This document shows positions 59,545 through 64,000 of a DNA stretch of 64,000 nt, piece by piece (positions within the stretch are counted from its first letter, which is position 1; each line of letters opens with the position of its first letter). This DNA comes from Siderastrea siderea (lineage: Eukaryota > Cnidaria > Anthozoa > Scleractinia > Rhizangiidae). The stretch is taken from positions 38,237,186 to 38,301,185 of the forward strand of contig OZ034968.1 of assembly GCA_964030785.1 (NCBI GenBank), read 5' to 3'. The position numbers were made by a program, and so were the translations under genes. Below the pieces are notes generated by a model, which saw nothing but the letters and a program-made list of their open reading frames with translations, made no database searches and was not told where the DNA came from.

Positions 59545-61202
59545 CTATCTAGACTGAGCTTGTAGTGCTAATGAAGTCAAACATAACACTGATGCATCAA
59601 CATGTAAGAAATCTCTGCCACCTGGCTTTAAGCCTCTTAATTTCAGTTTTTCTCTGTCGCATCCAAATGCTGCAGTGCCGAAAAATCCTGCAAGAGCTGC
59701 ATGAGGAAATGTTTCTCTAAAAGCCAAGCTCTCAGCATTTTCATAACCATAAGTCGTACTTCCTCTGGAAAAGCATGAAAACATCAAACTGAAACTACTT
59801 TCTCTTGGTATCTCGCAGTTTTGAAGCCTTTGAATTGCATCATGAAGATTCTCCAAAGATTCGATTTTTGTGCCACCTGTGATGACTGTGGAAGTGCACT
59901 GTAAATTCCCAGCTAACACGAGACCAATGATCTCGCGAGATGTGACTTCTGAGTTGTAGAACAAGTAATTGTCACTGTAACCACCTACAATGACCACCTG
60001 AAAACAACAAATGGACATAAATCAAATTAGTTTCAACAGCCCAAGCAGATGAAATCTTCAATAACTTGACACTTAAATGCAAGAAGTCACTTGGAAGTTG
60101 TAGCCTGTTCCAGGTTCCAAGAAAGTGGGAGAAATAAATTGTGAAAAGAAAGCAGATGTGAAAATAAAACATGGGGACTGGGGAGGGAAATAATGTATCC
60201 TATGCAAGTTCTTTTTGTGCCCCCTTTTTAATTTTCTTTGTCCCTACTATCTGAAAGCCTGGAATAGGCTATCAAAGTCTAGGGACTCTGCAGACATCTC
60301 CCTCATTTCCTGGTTTACTCTCTCCCAGAGGATTAAGTTCAACAGACTATTGAGACTCCTGGGTTCAAACCATTTACTATGAATTAAGATTAGAGCTCAT
60401 TTACAGCATGCGAGTTGTAGGACTACCAACACAGCAACTAGATCCACAGGCACTGAGCCACACAGCGATCTTTGCAACCTCACAACCAGCCCTTGCCCTC
60501 CAACACCCTTCCCAAACAAAATTCCAAGAAAAAACCCCCACTAAATTAACGCTCTTAATCCAGTTATCTTACATCGTCGCCATACTTCGACCTTAAAGCC
60601 AACGTCAAATGAGTAAGTTTTCCAAGTGACAACGGATGGGCCAGCACTATCACTAACTTCACAGGGAGACTCATGTCCGGAAGAAACGATTTAACCCCGC
60701 TAATTTTCTTGTACTTGTTACGGAGAGGAATATAAAAGTCACGGCTTTCAAGTCCATCACAGCGAGGAAACATCATGAGTGACAAGCCTTGTGAGTTTTC
60801 AAACGGATGGCTCGAGATGGGTCTTCCAGAACCGATCACTCCAAGACCGGTACAGCCGATGAACGGACAGTTCATCGGGAGGCAGTTCTGGACTGACTGC
60901 AGAAAGCTTTTGATAAAAGATGTACTAGACGAAGGAAGAGTTCCTGAGAAGAGCAGTACAGCTCTAGGCTCAATGCGCTGTCGTTGCATGAAGTCCAGCA
61001 CGTCCCTAGAAAATTGGGAAAAGTCGAGATTACTTGGAGACAAATAAACAACACATTCTCTTCTTGATCTTCGAATTCGTTCCACGGTATCACGCCACAG
61101 ACGGCAGACTTGCGCAGCTATTGCTACGTATCTTCCTGGAAGAAAACGAAGAATTATCTCAACTATTTCCGAAATACTCCAAAGATCCTCTATTGCCGCC
61201 AT
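59545..61202 (-). CDS. FBXO22: FBXO22-like F-box and FIST-domain protein
   Basis: Two exons: 61202-60573 and 59997-59545, joined in phase 0 (GACGAT/GTAAGA and TTTCAG/GTGGTC), giving 360 residues. Residues about 7-48 form an F-box (ISEIVEIILRFLPGRYVAIA, VCRLWRDTV). The rest resembles the FIST/C-terminal region of FBXO22 (GCTGLGVIGSG, LVIVLAHPLSLGK, VIVGGYSDN, FSLMFSCFSRG, FFGTAAFGCDR). Family knowledge: FBXO22 is the substrate receptor of an SCF-type ubiquitin ligase, with histone demethylases among its known vertebrate targets. The start ATG sits in AAGATGGCGGC, a common promoter and start context. It is divergently paired with the UBOX5-like gene. Confidence 0.87.
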
Positions 61203-61312
61203 CTTGGGATATCATCTGGCCCGGTTACATAGCCATGCTTGGTTACAAAGTAAAGCATATAGGCTTGGTTACATAGTGATCCAAAGGAAAAATATTGAAA
61301 ATTGTGTCCAAA
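61203..61312. promoter_or_regulatory. Bidirectional promoter between FBXO22-like and UBOX5-like genes
   Basis: Only 110 bp separate the two start codons, so both 5' untranslated regions and the core promoter must overlap or use nearby sequence. A GGTTACATAG word occurs twice (about 61223 and 61267) with a GCTTGGTTACAAAG variant between. No TATA box is seen. Function is inferred from gene layout only. Confidence 0.6.
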
Positions 61313-61868
61313 ATGCACGTGAATTTTCTCCATCCTTACTTCGAATCAAAAGTGGATTGCGACGTGGTTAGCTCCGATGGATACTCCGTCACCAACCTTG
61401 TTAGTATGGATTTCAGAGAACGTTCTCGAGGGTTTCTAGCAGCTCATTTTATCAAGCCTCCTGCACTGTTATTATTTCAACTCCCTTTTCCTGTTCACGT
61501 GGAATCTATGATCATCAAACCCAAAGTGGGCTCTCAGATTTCTTCAGGAATAGCAGTTCTGGTGGCGGCAATAGCAACAAACGGTGGATCTACTGCAAAC
61601 GGAGACCGCACTAACCTCAAATCTGCACAGTTCTCTAAGAAGAAAAGAATTAAACCTCAAACTCTTGCAGACTCAAACAAGGTAGCTAGGGCTGGTCAGT
61701 AAACTGCAGTAGTGGGACATTTTAAAACTTTTCTGCAACTGCTTCCTCCCCCCTTCCCCCATGGAAGGTAGTGTCTCAAAAAGGAGAGTTTTCTGCTCCT
61801 CTGACAGGTTTTGCCCAGGTGCGGAGGATCCAAAAACCACAGAAAGGGGGAGAGGGGGTCTGATATTT

Positions 61869-61903
<35 letters not shown>

Positions 61904-63513
61904 AGCGGGCAGACCCAAGGGGATCTGACATTTTTAGGGAAACCAGAGTCAAATTCTGTCAAATTATCGGGGCATGTTGTATGTTCAAAATCCCTACCCA
62001 GGGGACAGCCTTGTATATCAATTTCTGAAGGGGGGGGGAGGGGTAGGCACCCCCTACCCTGGGGCTTAACATTGATAGGTGCATTAATTAACTGTCCGAG
62101 TAAGACCTTGTCACAGGTAGACTACGAGCAGTCTCTCTTTCTGCTCAGGGACAGTCGAGGGAAAAGGACACACGAACAAGTGTGAATATCACCTGCCACA
62201 TGAAAACATGACCTGCATGTTGAGCTGTTAGTGTAGCGATAAGTAGCTCATCACGATCAAGTCTCAATTTCTGATTATGCTAGGGTTTGTGAGCCCATGC
62301 TCAGTCACATGGGGATGAACCATGGATGTGAGATTGAAGAAGAAAATGAGCCTAGCAAGGAAGGTGGAAATTACTAGCAAAAAAATGCTGGGAGTCTTTG
62401 ATGGACTAGTATCCCATCCAGGGGACAGTAGCAATACTCCTAGTTGCTTTATGCCTTGTGCTTTGTGCTTTGCTGTTTTAGTTCTCAGTGGAATAGCAAG
62501 TTTCTTTAATTGAGAACTTAAAATCTTTCTTTCTGTTAAGGTAGGGGTAAAGCAACAAGGTACTGCATCCAACACTACATCAAAAGATGCATCCATTCTT
62601 AACCACAGCTATGAACTTGACATCACACCTGCTACAGTGAAAGATAAATATTCTCAGTTTTTTACTCAAGTTGCGTGGTTGAATGACAAAGAAGGCAGAA
62701 CAATTCATCTTCAAAACAAAATGTTCCAGGAAAGATGCCCTGTCCAAGGGCTTCATCCAGTCGGGATATCAGACATTCAACAGGGAGAATTTCAACGACT
62801 GTACTTGCTGCAAAAAGTTACTCATGTGGCACTGAAGATTGCAAGGCTAAGCGGAACAAGTGTACCAGCTATCGGAAAAGTTGAAATTTGGGGACAACCA
62901 TCAGCTAACTGCAAACCAGAAATTTTAGAATATGTTTTAGGTGTTCAGGAAAGAATCCAGGCTGTGGAAAATGCAAAAACTGCTTGTATCGATGTGAAAA
63001 ATAACAGCATTGTTGAGGGTTCTAAACATTGTAATTTGTTGCTAGCACGGAACTGTGGCAATGATTCTATTCCAGAAGACTTTCTTGATCCAATTACTTG
63101 TGACATAATGACTTTACCCTTGTTATTACCATCTGGCCACAATATAGACACGGAAACACTTGAAAAGCACATCACAACAGAGAGATCATGGGGAAGATTG
63201 CCATCTGATCCATTCACTGGCAAAATATTCTCAGACAAATGCAAACCAGTACCAAACAGTGCCCTTAAAGTCAGGATTGATAAGTTCCTGCTGACATCAG
63301 GTTTAAATACATCTGGTTATGGAAGAACTATTGGAAGAGATAACAGCTTATCCAGAGAATTTAGTACTCAAAGTAGTAGTTCACTGGACAAAACAGACAG
63401 CAAAACATCTCTCAGAGAGTCTTACAAGAATGTTTACCATGACAGAAGGGAGCTTACAAGTACACAAAAACTATCTGATTCAAGAAGTGAACAAAGTGCA
63501 GCAAAACATAAAG
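61313..63513 (+). CDS. UBOX5: UBOX5/RNF37-like U-box ubiquitin ligase, 3' part outside window
   Basis: Exon 1 is 61313-61681 and exon 2 is 62541-63513, joined in phase 0 (AACAAG/GTAGCT, GTTAAG/GTAGGG). A good donor AAAG/GTAAGA ends exon 2 in phase 1, so the gene continues past the window. The first ATG giving MHVNFLHPYF was chosen; the open frame before it has only a TTG. The N-terminal part (SSDGYSVTNL, RSRGFLAAHFIKPP) matches the UBOX5 N-terminal domain. Residues about 301-375 are a U-box (PEDFLDPITCDIMTLPLLLP, SWGRLPSDPFTG). Vertebrate UBOX5 ends with a RING-like finger, which should lie beyond 64000. U-box proteins act as E3 or E4 ligases. If the donor were ignored, the frame would run to a stop at 63755 and give a shorter isoform. 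Confidence 0.87.
61870..62083. mobile_element. PIF/Harbinger-type MITE
   Basis: A 214-bp element in intron 1 of the UBOX5-like gene. It opens TGCACCTATCAATGTTAAGC and closes with the exact inverse. TTA flanks both sides (61867-61869 and 62084-62086). A 3-bp TWA duplication is typical of PIF/Harbinger elements. The arms continue with CCCAGGGTRGGGGG. Non-coding. Confidence 0.8.
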
Positions 63514-63955
63514 GTAAGATGAGGCGAGATCTTGCAGAGAGCCAGTTTGATTTTGTGATTTGGCTACAACTCCCACAACATTTTGTCTTTTCTTATTTGT
63601 TTTTGGATAATAGCAAGGAAAGAAGCTGTTTTGTATTAGCAGCTAAGGAGTCTGCAGTAGAAACAAAATGCAATATATTGAAGAAAACAATATATTTGTT
63701 TTTACTGAAATTGGACATAATCAAAGACTGGAAAAACAACAAACAATTCTGGTAGTTCTAATCAAGTGACATCACAGAGAAAATGGTTTTAACTTACGTA
63801 CAGTGTACACAATCTACCTGTAGAAACTGGCGTTTTTTTTATGGCTATGGTAATTCATGTTTGAAATACAAGGGTCTCCTGATGCATACTGCAAAAAGAT
63901 ATAGAGGATATTACACGGTGGCGAGAAGATATGAATTTTATGTTCGAGTGGCAAG

Positions 63956-63962
63956 CACAATA

Positions 63963-63996
<34 letters not shown>

Positions 63997-64000
63997 TGTG
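63956..64000. repeat. End of a foldback repeat cut by the window edge
   Basis: CACAATATCTCAC at 63956 pairs with GTGAGATATTGTG at 63988-64000 around a short loop. The element probably continues in both directions (upstream from about 63905). Confidence 0.6.

Overview
The window reads as nuclear DNA of a cnidarian, most likely a stony coral. It is AT-rich, with spliced animal genes, a dense load of small foldback and MITE-type repeats, a tRNA-derived SINE of a kind I associate with corals, and gene families typical of non-bilaterian animals. No species can be named from sequence alone.

Region 1 (about 1-27100) is a cluster of three ankyrin-repeat TRP-type cation channel genes. Gene A (1371-8534) is on the plus strand. 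Genes B (10515-18415) and C (21402-27082) are tandem on the minus strand. All three share one exon plan: a first exon ending in phase 1, a 248-bp ankyrin exon, a 126-bp exon, and a single large exon carrying all membrane segments. Part of a fourth, dead copy lies between B and C (18904-19103). The first coding exon of B is split by a 1,320-bp Mutator-like transposon with a 9-bp target duplication. Using GT from the host exon and AG from the transposon tip, the splice machinery could remove exactly one element plus one duplication. This would leave the protein unchanged and is the most interesting signal in the window.

Region 2 (27100-40300) is gene-poor. It holds a 1.7-kb imperfect palindrome (31871-33550), a short intronless RCHY1/Pirh2-like RING gene (34510-35046, minus) and several foldback repeats.

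Region 3 (40336-54153) is a four-exon homeobox gene resembling ANHX: a SIX-like N-terminal domain plus a homeodomain whose third helix reads WFANARRR. Its 10-kb third intron holds a nested stack: an element with CAGGGCTCAAAGTT ends (43947-53206), carrying a dead ZNF862-like zinc-finger gene, split by a 7.5-kb Mutator-like element (44868-52364), itself loaded with SINEs and GC-rich inverted blocks.

Region 4 (54154-64000) has a quiet stretch, then a head-to-head pair of ubiquitin-ligase genes, FBXO22-like (minus) and UBOX5/RNF37-like (plus, running off the window), whose start codons are 110 bp apart.

Exon boundaries were derived by eye from GT/AG sites, phase continuity and comparison among the paralogues. 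No alignment, transcript or database was available.
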